From Novosphingobium umbonatum (lineage in GTDB: Bacteria; Pseudomonadota; Alphaproteobacteria; Sphingomonadales; Sphingomonadaceae): a DNA stretch of 64,000 nucleotides. Positions 8,602-16,369 of this stretch are shown here, piece after piece. Location: the NCBI RefSeq assembly GCF_004005905.1, contig NZ_SACO01000003.1:186001-250000 (forward strand), given 5' to 3'. The translations under genes and the position numbers were made by a program. Position 1 is the first letter of the stretch, and each line of letters opens with the position of its first letter. Under the pieces are notes generated by a model. That model was given only the letters and a program-made list of their open reading frames with translations. It ran no database searches and was not told the origin of the DNA.

Positions 8602-10137
8602 TCAACTCCCCGGTTGAACATAGGGCGCCATGGCCCACATGTGCCGCTCCCAACCACGCGGATCCTGCTCTACGCGGGGCTTTTCCCCCACCATCAGGGT
8701 GGCGCGCTCGGGCAAGCGATAGGGCTCCCACCCCGCCTGCCCCGTTTTGGCCAGTTTGACAAAGGCGCCTTGCAACAGGGCGGATGTCGCCCTTGCCCCT
8801 TGATCTACACCGGAATAGCTACCCTTGGCATCCAGAGTGCCGAAAACATAGGGTATGTCGTCAGTATGCGCCGCGCCGCGCAAGGGATCGACCGGCGAAG
8901 GCCGCTCCAGACAATAGACCCAAGTGCCTTTCGCCTGCGCCGCCGCTCTTGCATCCGCCTCGATCACTTGGCCGGGCCAACTGCGCCCTGCGGTGGTGGC
9001 CGCGTAAAACACCTGTTCCGGCGTCCACTCAGGGTGATGCTGGCGATATTGGGCCAGAACGTAGTTCGGCTCCAGATCGACCTTCACCTCGGCCATAATC
9101 CTGTCGGCCAGATTATCCCAGTCCAGCCCGCGCAATTTGGGCCCGCGCGGGTCGATGAAGGCGCGGGTTTCCTGCATCACATTGCCAAGGATCATCGGGA
9201 TGCCCGTCGACTGTGGCGCAGCGTCCGGCCAAAAAGGGTGGCGCGGCAGGTTGGTGTGATCCAGCACCGGCCCGAAATAGGCTACCCCGCCCATGATTGG
9301 ATCTGTTGCCGACAGGCCCTCCACCAAACGTTCCGCCGGCATGGTCAGCAAAGAGTCTATATCCTGCTCGCCAAGCTTCAGCGCCGCCAGGAAGGCACGG
9401 GTGCGGGCCTTGGCATGGGCGGGGCCGCTGGCCACCACTTGCTGCCCGCTCATCGTCGCTGCGGCATGGAACAGGCCTTGCGCCTTCGGCATGGCCATCA
9501 GCGTGGCTATTTTCGCGCCGCCGCCCGATTGGCCAAACACCATCACGTGCGATGGATCACCACCAAATTTTTCAATATGATCCCTCACCCATGTCAGAGC
9601 GCAGATGAGGTCCAATTGCCCCAGATTGCCGCTATCGGCAAAGCGCGGGCCAAAGGGTTGCAGCCAGAGATAGCCCAAGGCATTGAGCCGGTGGTTGACG
9701 GTTACCACCACCACATCGCCACTGGCAGCCAGATGTTGGCCATGGGTCAAAGGATCGGTGACGCTGCCGGTGGTATAGGCGCCGCCGTGGAAATAAACCA
9801 TCACTGCCCGGCGGGCTTTAGGATTGGCCTCTGGCGTCCAAATATTGAGGCGCAGGCAATCCTCCGATTGCGCTTCCTCGCTCATTCCGCGTTGCGGGCA
9901 AATCGGGCCGAATTCAACACAGCGAACAGACTTTGCGGGCCAAGCCTCCTGCACTGGCGGGGCAAAACGCGCGGCCGTGGCATAGCACAACCCTTTGAAG
10001 GACAGAACACCAGCTTCCCGCGTCCCTTCATAAGGGCCAACGCGGTTGGATACCCCCCTTGATGCCAAGGCGGGCGCGGCCATCACAGCCGCAGCCCCGC
10101 CTAGCATCTGGCGGCGGTTGGCCTTAACGGCGGACAT
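8602..10137 (-). CDS. Type-B carboxylesterase, Tat-exported
   Basis: About 511 residues from the ATG at 10137; upstream in-frame codons belong to the kdgK overlap. The N-terminus (NRRQMLGGAAAVMAAPALA) is Tat-like. Type-B carboxylesterase motifs are present: EDCLRLNIW, the oxyanion loop YFHGGAY, nucleophile Ser204 in GQSGGGA (family norm GESAGG) and a His in GAAHTDDIPY. It is the last gene of the isomerase-kduD-kdgK operon and overlaps kdgK by 14 bases. In this setting it may remove methyl, acetyl or feruloyl esters from a uronate-rich glycan, but the family is broad and the substrate is unknown. Confidence 0.85.
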   Translation of the reverse strand: MSAVKANRRQMLGGAAAVMAAPALASRGVSNRVGPYEGTREAGVLSFKGLCYATAARFAPPVQEAWPAKSVRCVEFGPICPQRGMSEEAQSEDCLRLNIWTPEANPKARRAVMVYFHGGAYTTGSVTDPLTHGQHLAASGDVVVVTVNHRLNALGYLWLQPFGPRFADSGNLGQLDLICALTWVRDHIEKFGGDPSHVMVFGQSGGGAKIATLMAMPKAQGLFHAAATMSGQQVVASGPAHAKARTRAFLAALKLGEQDIDSLLTMPAERLVEGLSATDPIMGGVAYFGPVLDHTNLPRHPFWPDAAPQSTGIPMILGNVMQETRAFIDPRGPKLRGLDWDNLADRIMAEVKVDLEPNYVLAQYRQHHPEWTPEQVFYAATTAGRSWPGQVIEADARAAAQAKGTWVYCLERPSPVDPLRGAAHTDDIPYVFGTLDAKGSYSGVDQGARATSALLQGAFVKLAKTGQAGWEPYRLPERATLMVGEKPRVEQDPRGWERHMWAMAPYVQPGS

Positions 10138-11134
10138 CACCGCCAACGCCGGTAAAGGCCTCGATCTCGGCGCGAGGCAGGCGCAGCCAGTCGCCATGCT
10201 GCGAATGTTTCAGCGCATTCATGGCCAGCCCCAGCTCCGCCATCTTGCGCGCGTCGCCGCCTTCCAGCCAACCGGTCAATACGCCAGCGGCAAAAGCATC
10301 GCCGCTGCCCACTCGGTCGATAATATCGGTGATCTCCACTTCCAGCGTCTGGAAACGGTCATCACGCGTATCGGCACGGGCGGCCAGACGGTGGTGGGTC
10401 TGGGTCAAAGGATGGCGGGCGGTGGAGGCCATCACCTGCAGCTTGGGGAATGTGGCAAAGGCCGCTTCCACCGCTTCACGGCGACGCTCTGCACCATCGC
10501 CGGAGAATGGCTTGTCCAGCAGCAGCGTCATATCGCGGTGGTTGCCGAAAAGGATCGTCGCCTCGCTGATGAGTTCCGTCAGGATTTCACGCGGATTGCT
10601 GTCCCAAGCGTACCACAGGCGTTCGCGGAAATTGCAATCGAACGAAACCGGCACACCAGCATCACGCGCGGCGCGAATGCCAGCGCGGGCCAGTTCCACG
10701 CCCTGCGGTCCCAAAGCGGCGGTGATACCCGACACATGGAACAGAGACGCACCTTCCAGCGCGGCGGCAAAGTCGAACTGGTCGGGCGTGGCGGTGGCAA
10801 AGGCCGAACCCGCGCGGTCATAGGTGATGGAGGAAGGGCGCAGCGAACCGCCCACTTCAAGGAAGTAGAGGCCCATACGCCCCGCGCCCTGACGGAAATG
10901 GCGCACGTCCACCCCCGCTCCGGCCAGCGCAGCCTTGGCCTTGGCGCCCAAAGGATTATCGGGCACCAGACCAACAAAGCGCGTTTCATGGCCCATGGCG
11001 TTGATCGCCACGGCCACATTGGCCTCTGCGCCGCCGATCACCAGATCCATGCTCTGCGCATCGGCAATCATCCGCCCGGCGGGGGTGGCAAAACGCAAAA
11101 GAACCTCGCCAAAGCAGACGACCGGACCAACCAT
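10124..11134 (-). CDS. kdgK: 2-keto-3-deoxygluconate kinase (PfkB family)
   Basis: 336 residues from the ATG at 11134, chosen because GGGAGAT lies 6 bases upstream; the open frame continues further upstream but reads back into kduD. PfkB features: N-terminal GEVLLRF substrate strand, GGAEANVA glycine motif, and the C-terminal anion-hole signature GSGDAFAAGVL with the catalytic Asp. The enzyme phosphorylates 2-keto-3-deoxy-D-gluconate (KDG) to KDPG, which then needs the KDPG aldolase (not in the window). Its neighbours kduD and uxaA both make KDG, which strongly supports this call over other PfkB sugar kinases. Confidence 0.9.
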   Translation of the reverse strand: MVGPVVCFGEVLLRFATPAGRMIADAQSMDLVIGGAEANVAVAINAMGHETRFVGLVPDNPLGAKAKAALAGAGVDVRHFRQGAGRMGLYFLEVGGSLRPSSITYDRAGSAFATATPDQFDFAAALEGASLFHVSGITAALGPQGVELARAGIRAARDAGVPVSFDCNFRERLWYAWDSNPREILTELISEATILFGNHRDMTLLLDKPFSGDGAERRREAVEAAFATFPKLQVMASTARHPLTQTHHRLAARADTRDDRFQTLEVEITDIIDRVGSGDAFAAGVLTGWLEGGDARKMAELGLAMNALKHSQHGDWLRLPRAEIEAFTGVGGDVRR

Positions 11135-11162
11135 CACACTATCTCCCAAAATTTCCGGCTGT

Positions 11163-11930
11163 TTAACGAGCCAGCCACCCGCCGTCGACTGCCAAAATCT
11201 GCCCCTGCACATAGTCGGCAGCACCGCTGGCAAGGAAGACGGCAGCACCGCCGATGTCTTCGGGCGCGCCCCAGCGACCTTCGGGGATGCGTTCAAGGAT
11301 CTGGCGGTTGCGGGTCTCGTCCGCCTGCAGGGCCGCCGTATTGTTGGTGGCAATATAGCCCGGCGCAATCGCGTTCACATTCACCAGCTTGCTGGCCCAT
11401 TCGCAGGCCAGCAGCTTGGTCAGGCCCGCCACGCCCGATTTGGACGCGGTATAGCTGGGCACGCGGATGCCGCCCTGGAACGAGAGCATCGAGGCAATGT
11501 TGATGATCTTGCCCCGCTCACCGGTCTTTTCGGCATGGGCAATCATGTGGCGGCCAGCGGCTTGGGCAAGGAAGAACACCACCTTGAGATTGGTGTCCAC
11601 CACGGCATCCCAGTCTTCCTCGGTAAACTCCACCGCATCGGCGCGGCGGATGATACCGGCATTATTGACCAGAATATGCAGGCCGCCCAGCTCGTTTACC
11701 ACCTGATCCACCACGCCCTCAACCGGCGCGGTGGAGGAGAGGTCTGCCTTTACCAACAGGCATTTGCGGCCAAGAGCTTTGACCTTTTCACAAGTTTCTT
11801 CCGCAGGCGTGCGGCCAACAGCGGCAATATCTGCCCCCGCCGCCGCCAGCGCCAGCGCAATGCCCTGACCAATGCCCGTGTTCGCGCCGGTAACGACCGC
11901 AACGCGGCCGGTAAGGTCGAAAATGCTCAT
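11163..11930 (-). CDS. kduD: 2-dehydro-3-deoxy-D-gluconate 5-dehydrogenase (SDR)
   Basis: 255 residues, close to E. coli KduD (253). Classical SDR motifs: cofactor loop TGANTGIG (14-21), NNAG (89-92), catalytic Ser147, Tyr160 and Lys164 in SYTASKSG, and the KduD-like tail QILAVDGGWLAR. It reduces 2,5-diketo-3-deoxygluconate to KDG with NAD(P)H in the cytoplasm. It lies 28 bases after the RpiB-fold isomerase and 28 bases before kdgK, which places it between isomerisation and phosphorylation in unsaturated-uronate breakdown. When paired with an RpiB-type isomerase, as here, the analogous streptococcal enzyme is called DhuD. Confidence 0.92.
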   Translation of the reverse strand: MSIFDLTGRVAVVTGANTGIGQGIALALAAAGADIAAVGRTPAEETCEKVKALGRKCLLVKADLSSTAPVEGVVDQVVNELGGLHILVNNAGIIRRADAVEFTEEDWDAVVDTNLKVVFFLAQAAGRHMIAHAEKTGERGKIINIASMLSFQGGIRVPSYTASKSGVAGLTKLLACEWASKLVNVNAIAPGYIATNNTAALQADETRNRQILERIPEGRWGAPEDIGGAAVFLASGAADYVQGQILAVDGGWLAR

Positions 11931-11958
11931 CGCAATACCTCTCCCCTTAGCCGGTCGC

Positions 11959-12597
11959 TTAGGCGGTCAGTTCGCGCAAGTAAGCGGCGATCGCCTCGTC
12001 CTTGCAGTTGGGGTAGAAATATTCGGCGAACTTTTCGCCGGCAATCGTGGCCTTCAACAGGTCCTGATCCACCGTCTTGAGCACGGTCAGCATGTCGCGG
12101 CACGAGGCCGACTTCAGGCTGTTGAGGATGCCGCGGTTGGTCTTCATGATCGCGGCGCGCTCCTTGGGATAGCCAAGGCCGCGTTCACCGGTGAACAGCT
12201 TGGTGTAAACATCCTGCAGGTTCAGTTCGGCAGCCCAGCCAAAGCCCTTGGAATAGGGCATGGAAATGGCATTGCCATCATTGATCTGACCAAACAGGAA
12301 AGCGTCGGTCGGATCGATGATCAGGCCGCAGAGCACGCCGGGCATGGCATTGGCAGCCAGCATCGACCCCATGCCGGTGCCGCAACCGGTGACCACAAAG
12401 TCAGCCGCGCCCGAGTTCAGCAGGATACCGGCCAGCAGACCGTTCATCACATAGGTGAGCGAGGCCTTATCCTCGGGCGTGTACATGCCATAATGATGCA
12501 CCTGATGGCCCAGAGGTTCGACCACGGTGGTCAGCGATTCGTGAACAATGCTGCTCTTCGCGGCCTGGCTGTTTTCGATAATCAGTGCGATTTTCAT
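11959..12597 (-). CDS. RpiB/LacAB-fold isomerase, probable DhuI-type 4-deoxy-5-keto-uronate isomerase
   Basis: 212 residues from the ATG at 12597, which has GAGAGGA 6 bases upstream. The N-terminus MKIALIIENSQA and the TGCGTGMG loop with Cys72 mark the RpiB/LacA/LacB isomerase fold; a C-terminal extension makes it longer than RpiB (about 150). The usual uronate enzyme at this step, KduI, is a cupin and is not in the window. Streptococci use an RpiB-fold enzyme, DhuI, for the same reaction, and this protein has DhuI-like length and N-terminus as I recall them. Being first in an operon with kduD and kdgK fits conversion of 4-deoxy-5-hexosulose-uronate to 2,5-diketo-3-deoxygluconate. Confidence 0.82.
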   Translation of the reverse strand: MKIALIIENSQAAKSSIVHESLTTVVEPLGHQVHHYGMYTPEDKASLTYVMNGLLAGILLNSGAADFVVTGCGTGMGSMLAANAMPGVLCGLIIDPTDAFLFGQINDGNAISMPYSKGFGWAAELNLQDVYTKLFTGERGLGYPKERAAIMKTNRGILNSLKSASCRDMLTVLKTVDQDLLKATIAGEKFAEYFYPNCKDEAIAAYLRELTA

Positions 12598-12676
12598 GGG
12601 AGTTCCTCTCAAATTCCGGCACGTTGTTTCACTATGTGCGCGAATGGTCAATCGCCATTGCGCATTTTGGCCACTT

Positions 12677-12690
12677 GGTAACCGGTGTCA
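12677..12690. promoter_or_regulatory. Predicted LacI-family operator, copy 3
   Basis: GGTAACCGGTGTCA in the gap between the regulator gene and the isomerase-kduD-kdgK-esterase operon, about 80 bases upstream of the isomerase start. Confidence 0.75.
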
Positions 12691-12735
12691 TGATGCGGGG
12701 CAAGATGTTTGTCGTGCATAATTCCACATGACCGA

Positions 12736-13755
12736 TCAGGAAGCGGCCGGAGCGGTCGAGGCGCGGATCACGAATTCGGAACGGAAAAACGCGGTCTGCT
12801 CGGCAGCCTGATCGGGTCGGATCAATTTATGCGCCGCTGCCTTGGCCATCGCCCGAATCGGCCAGCGGACCGTGGTAAGCGGCGGCCAGATATGCGCGGC
12901 AATCGGCGTATCGTCGAAGCCGACAATTGACAGGTCCTGCGGGACATCAATCCCCATTTCCCGTGCCACATGCAGCGCGCCCGCCGCCATTTCATCATTG
13001 GCCACAAAGATCGCCGTTGGGCGTGGTTCGGCCCGCAGCAGGGCTTGCGCCGCCTGATAGCCCGATTCGAAGGTGTAATTGCCGCGCGCGAACCCCGCTT
13101 CGGGAAGGTCCAACCCCGCCGCCGTCAAAGCCTCGCGCAGACCTTGCTCGCGTTCATAGGCCGAACGGAAACCGGCAGGGCCCGCCAGATGGGCAATCCG
13201 TTGATGGCCCAAACCGATCAGATAGGTCACCGCGTCACGCACCGCCTCGCGGTCGTTGGATTCCACCAGATGCGCTTCGTCATCCAGCCTGGCCGAACCC
13301 ATGCGCACGTAATGGCAACCCAGTTCCTTGCACAGGCAAGCGAAATCCTCGTTTTCCGAAACGGGGGGCAGGACATAGACGCCATAGAGGCGCTGCTGCT
13401 CAATAAAATGGCGAATATCAGATAGAAGGCGCGGGCTCTTGCGATCAACTGGCCGCACCACCAGCGCAAATTCGGTACCCTTCATCGCATCCAGCATGCC
13501 CTCCTGCACGGAAAGCACCGTCTGCGCATTGGGGTTATCATGGATCAGGCCAATCAGGAAATTGCGGCGCAGCGCCAAGGCTCGGGCCTGCGGATTGGGC
13601 ACATAGCCCAGTTCGGCAATCACGGCCTCGACCTTTTCACGCGTGGCTGTGTTGAGCAAAGGCGAATTGTTGATCACCCGACTGACCGTCTTTTTCGACA
13701 CGCCTGCGATGCGGGCGACGTCGTTGATGGTCGGCTTGGGCTCTTTGACTGCCAT
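12736..13755 (-). CDS. LacI-family repressor of the uronate locus
   Basis: 339 residues from the ATG at 13755 (GAGCGGA 8 bases upstream); a GTG at 13776 would add seven residues. The N-terminal helix-turn-helix and hinge are classic LacI (TINDVARIAGVSKKTVSRVI, then NPQARALA); residues about 60-335 are the periplasmic-binding-protein-like effector domain. It is divergent from uxaA, with a predicted operator in the shared gap, and is followed in its own direction by another operator. It probably represses all three units and is released by a pathway intermediate such as KDG or a diketo acid. The ligand is inferred. Confidence 0.9.
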   Translation of the reverse strand: MAVKEPKPTINDVARIAGVSKKTVSRVINNSPLLNTATREKVEAVIAELGYVPNPQARALALRRNFLIGLIHDNPNAQTVLSVQEGMLDAMKGTEFALVVRPVDRKSPRLLSDIRHFIEQQRLYGVYVLPPVSENEDFACLCKELGCHYVRMGSARLDDEAHLVESNDREAVRDAVTYLIGLGHQRIAHLAGPAGFRSAYEREQGLREALTAAGLDLPEAGFARGNYTFESGYQAAQALLRAEPRPTAIFVANDEMAAGALHVAREMGIDVPQDLSIVGFDDTPIAAHIWPPLTTVRWPIRAMAKAAAHKLIRPDQAAEQTAFFRSEFVIRASTAPAAS

Positions 13756-13834
13756 GATAACGATCCGCTCCTGCACGCTGCTCTATTTTCCCGCCTTGCC
13801 TTTGTGCGCGCTTCGTTGCAAGGATGGCACGCGT

Positions 13835-13848
13835 TGACACCGGTTACC
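13835..13848. promoter_or_regulatory. Predicted LacI-family operator, copy 4
   Basis: TGACACCGGTTACC, the exact reverse complement of copies 2 and 3. It lies between the divergent lacI-type gene and uxaA, so it could control both uxaA and the regulator itself. An upstream in-frame ATG for uxaA would place this site inside the coding region, which argues for the later start. Confidence 0.75.
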
Positions 13849-13922
13849 ATGCGAGAGCTATCACGCAGAACGGTCCAACGGAAAGCACAAATAGATGCGC
13901 AATGGCGCAAAAGGGAAGAGCA

Positions 13923-15428
13923 ATGGCCGATCAACCCGCCCTCATCCGCGTTCACCCCGATGATTCGGTGGCCGTAGCGCTGCGCCCCATTCAGGCGGGC
14001 GAGGCGCTGGAGCTGGATGGCCAGACCGTGTCCGCGCTGGACGATATTGCACAGGGGCACAAGTTGGCGCTGCGTGATCATGCGGCGGGCGATGTGGTTC
14101 GCAAATATGGCCAGTCGATCGGTAAGGCGCATGCTGCCATCGCGCGTGGCGCGCATGTTCACACCCACAATCTGTCCACCGCGCTGGCTGGCGAGCTGAC
14201 CTATGCCGCAGGCACCGCGCATGACGGGCAGGCCAAGCCCGCCGTTGAAGCCACATGGCACGGCTACCTTCGCGAGGATGGACGCGCCGCCACCCGCAAC
14301 GAGATCTGGATCCTGCCCACAGTGGGCTGCGTAGGCCTGACGGCAGAGCAAGTGGCGCGCGAGGCCCAATTGCGCCATGCTGATCTGATCGCTGCGGGCA
14401 GGATTGATGGCATCCACGCCTTTTCCCACCCGCATGGCTGTTCGCAATTGGGCGACGATCTGGCCGGAACGCGCAGCGTGCTGGCGGGGCTAGCCGCCAA
14501 TCCCAATGCTGCGGGGGTGTTGATCCTTGGGCTGGGCTGCGAATCCAACCAGATCGCCGAATTAATGGCCCTGCTGCCGGAAGCGGCGCGTAGCAAGTTG
14601 CGCTCGCTAAGCTCCCAGAGAGCAGGCGACGAATTGGCCGAAGCGGGTGCCTTGATCGACGCCATGGTACAGGAAGCGGCCAAGGCCGAACGGCAGCCCC
14701 TGCCCCTCTCCGCGCTGGTGGTGGGTCTGAAATGCGGCGGTTCGGACGGATTTTCGGGCCTGACTGCCAATCCTTTGCTGGGCCGTTTCAGCGAGACTTT
14801 GGCCAATGCCGGCGGCACGCCGGTCTTAACCGAGATCCCCGAAATCTTCGGCGCAGAGCAGGCCTTGCTCGACCGCGCCAAATCGCAGGAAATCTTCGCC
14901 GCCGCTGCCGATCTGGTCAATGGGTTCAAGCGCTATTACCTCGACCAAGGCCTGCCCGTCTCGGAAAACCCCTCGCCCGGCAATCTGGCCGGTGGCATCA
15001 CCACGCTGGAGGAGAAATCTCTGGGTGCGGTGCAAAAGGCGGGCCATGCGGCTTTGTCGGCTGTGATTGGCTATGGGCAGCAGACGCCTCTGGGAGGTCT
15101 GTCCCTGCTGGAAGCGCCCGGCAATGATGCCATTTCCTCCACCGCTCTGGCGGCGGCGGGTGCGACCATGGTACTGTTTACCACCGGACGCGGAACACCT
15201 TTGGGCTTTCCTGTGCCCACGGTGAAGGTGGCCTCCAACCATGCCTTGGCCAAGGCCAAGCCGCATTGGATCGATTTTGACGCCGCCATCGCATTGGATG
15301 AAGGGCAGGACGTGGCCGACAAGGCTTTCCTGAACCGCCTGATCGCCATTGCCAGCGGAGAACGCACCGCCGCCGAGAAATCCGGCCAGCGTGCGATTGC
15401 CATTTGGCGGCGCGGCGTAACGCTGTAA
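13923..15428 (+). CDS. uxaA: Altronate dehydratase (UxaA family)
   Basis: 501 residues from the ATG at 13923, preceded by GGGAAGAG and matching the usual length (E. coli 495). The SAF domain is N-terminal (about 1-95, with HTHNLST), followed by the altronate/galactarate dehydratase core (GCSQLGDD, GLGCESNQI, LKCGGSDGFSGLTANP). It dehydrates D-altronate to KDG in the galacturonate pathway. UxaC and UxaB, which would supply altronate, are not in the window. It heads a plus-strand operon with the hydratase-fold gene and the MFS carrier, each side of an operator copy. Confidence 0.92.
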   Translation: MADQPALIRVHPDDSVAVALRPIQAGEALELDGQTVSALDDIAQGHKLALRDHAAGDVVRKYGQSIGKAHAAIARGAHVHTHNLSTALAGELTYAAGTAHDGQAKPAVEATWHGYLREDGRAATRNEIWILPTVGCVGLTAEQVAREAQLRHADLIAAGRIDGIHAFSHPHGCSQLGDDLAGTRSVLAGLAANPNAAGVLILGLGCESNQIAELMALLPEAARSKLRSLSSQRAGDELAEAGALIDAMVQEAAKAERQPLPLSALVVGLKCGGSDGFSGLTANPLLGRFSETLANAGGTPVLTEIPEIFGAEQALLDRAKSQEIFAAAADLVNGFKRYYLDQGLPVSENPSPGNLAGGITTLEEKSLGAVQKAGHAALSAVIGYGQQTPLGGLSLLEAPGNDAISSTALAAAGATMVLFTTGRGTPLGFPVPTVKVASNHALAKAKPHWIDFDAAIALDEGQDVADKAFLNRLIAIASGERTAAEKSGQRAIAIWRRGVTL

Positions 15429-15462
15429 GAGCGCCAAAATGTAAACCATTATCATTTACCGT

Positions 15463-15476
15463 TGACACCGGTTTCC
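15463..15476. promoter_or_regulatory. Predicted LacI-family operator, copy 5
   Basis: TGACACCGGTTTCC in the 84-base gap between uxaA and the hydratase-fold gene, suggesting a second regulated promoter inside this unit. Confidence 0.7.
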
Positions 15477-15512
15477 AATACAAGTTTTAACATGATCAGA
15501 TGTGGGGTAAGG

Positions 15513-16319
15513 ATGACGACTGAAACCAACACCGCCCAGATTGCCGCCGCTTTTGTCGCCGCAAGGCGCGCTGGCTCGGGTCTGGCCACCTATCCGAGCG
15601 AAAAGCCCAGCACGCTGGCCGAGGCCTATACTATTCAGGATGCGGCCATCGCGCTGGATGGTCGCCCCGTGGTGGGCTGGAAAGTGGGCCGCATCAATGC
15701 CCCGCTCGACACGGAACTGGGCGCCAACCGCCTCGCGGGACCTATCTTCGCTGACACCGTGTTCAGCGCCGAAGGCAATACGCCCGAACTGCCCGTCTTT
15801 GCCGATGGCTTTATCGCGGGCGAAGCGGAAATGATGCTGCATGTAGCGGAAGGTTTTGCGGGCCCCATTCCCACCAATGACAATGAAACCAAGGCCATCC
15901 TTGATGAAGTTCGCCTTGGCATTGAAGTGGCCAGCTCCCCCTATCCCGGCATCAATGCCGATGGCCCTTGTGTGACCGCGTCCGATTTCGGCAATAATGC
16001 AGGGCTGGTGCTTGGCCCCGTGCTGGCGGATTGGCAGGCGCTGGACCTCTGCGCCATCGTGGTCACCACCGAAATCGACGGCGTCGTGGTCGGCGAAGCC
16101 ACCGCGGCCACCATGCTCGATGGCCCCTATGGCGCGGTGCGCTTCCTGCTGGCCAATCTGGTCGCGCGTGGCATAGATGTGTCGCAGGGCTTCTGGGTGT
16201 CCACCGGCGCGATCACCGGCGTGCATCAGGCGCTGGTGGGGCAGAAGGTGACCGCAAGTTTCGGGCAGCATGGCAGTCTGTCCTGCATTTTGACCGCCGC
16301 TGGCCCGAAACAGGCCTGA
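15513..16319 (+). CDS. FAH/MhpD-fold hydratase-like enzyme of the uronate locus
   Basis: 268 residues from the ATG at 15513 (GGGGTAAGG just upstream); the TTG at 15462 that would extend it lies on the operator. The fold is that of 2-oxopent-4-enoate hydratases and fumarylacetoacetate hydrolases: GWKVG near the N-terminus and likely metal ligands in AGEAEMML and GIEV. This family acts on aromatic-ring cleavage products, but no aromatic genes are nearby and the gene has its own operator in a uronate regulon. It may act on an unsaturated or 2-keto-3-deoxy acid. The precise reaction is unknown. Confidence 0.78.
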   Translation: MTTETNTAQIAAAFVAARRAGSGLATYPSEKPSTLAEAYTIQDAAIALDGRPVVGWKVGRINAPLDTELGANRLAGPIFADTVFSAEGNTPELPVFADGFIAGEAEMMLHVAEGFAGPIPTNDNETKAILDEVRLGIEVASSPYPGINADGPCVTASDFGNNAGLVLGPVLADWQALDLCAIVVTTEIDGVVVGEATAATMLDGPYGAVRFLLANLVARGIDVSQGFWVSTGAITGVHQALVGQKVTASFGQHGSLSCILTAAGPKQA

Positions 16320-16369
16320 AACGCCCCAAGCGCCCCAGACAAGAGCGGCGCAAGTATGGAGAGTGAAGG

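Noticed and set aside
15462..15512. Upstream TTG extension of the hydratase-fold gene
   Set aside because: It would place the regulon operator within the coding region and has no ribosome site, whereas ATG 15513 has one.
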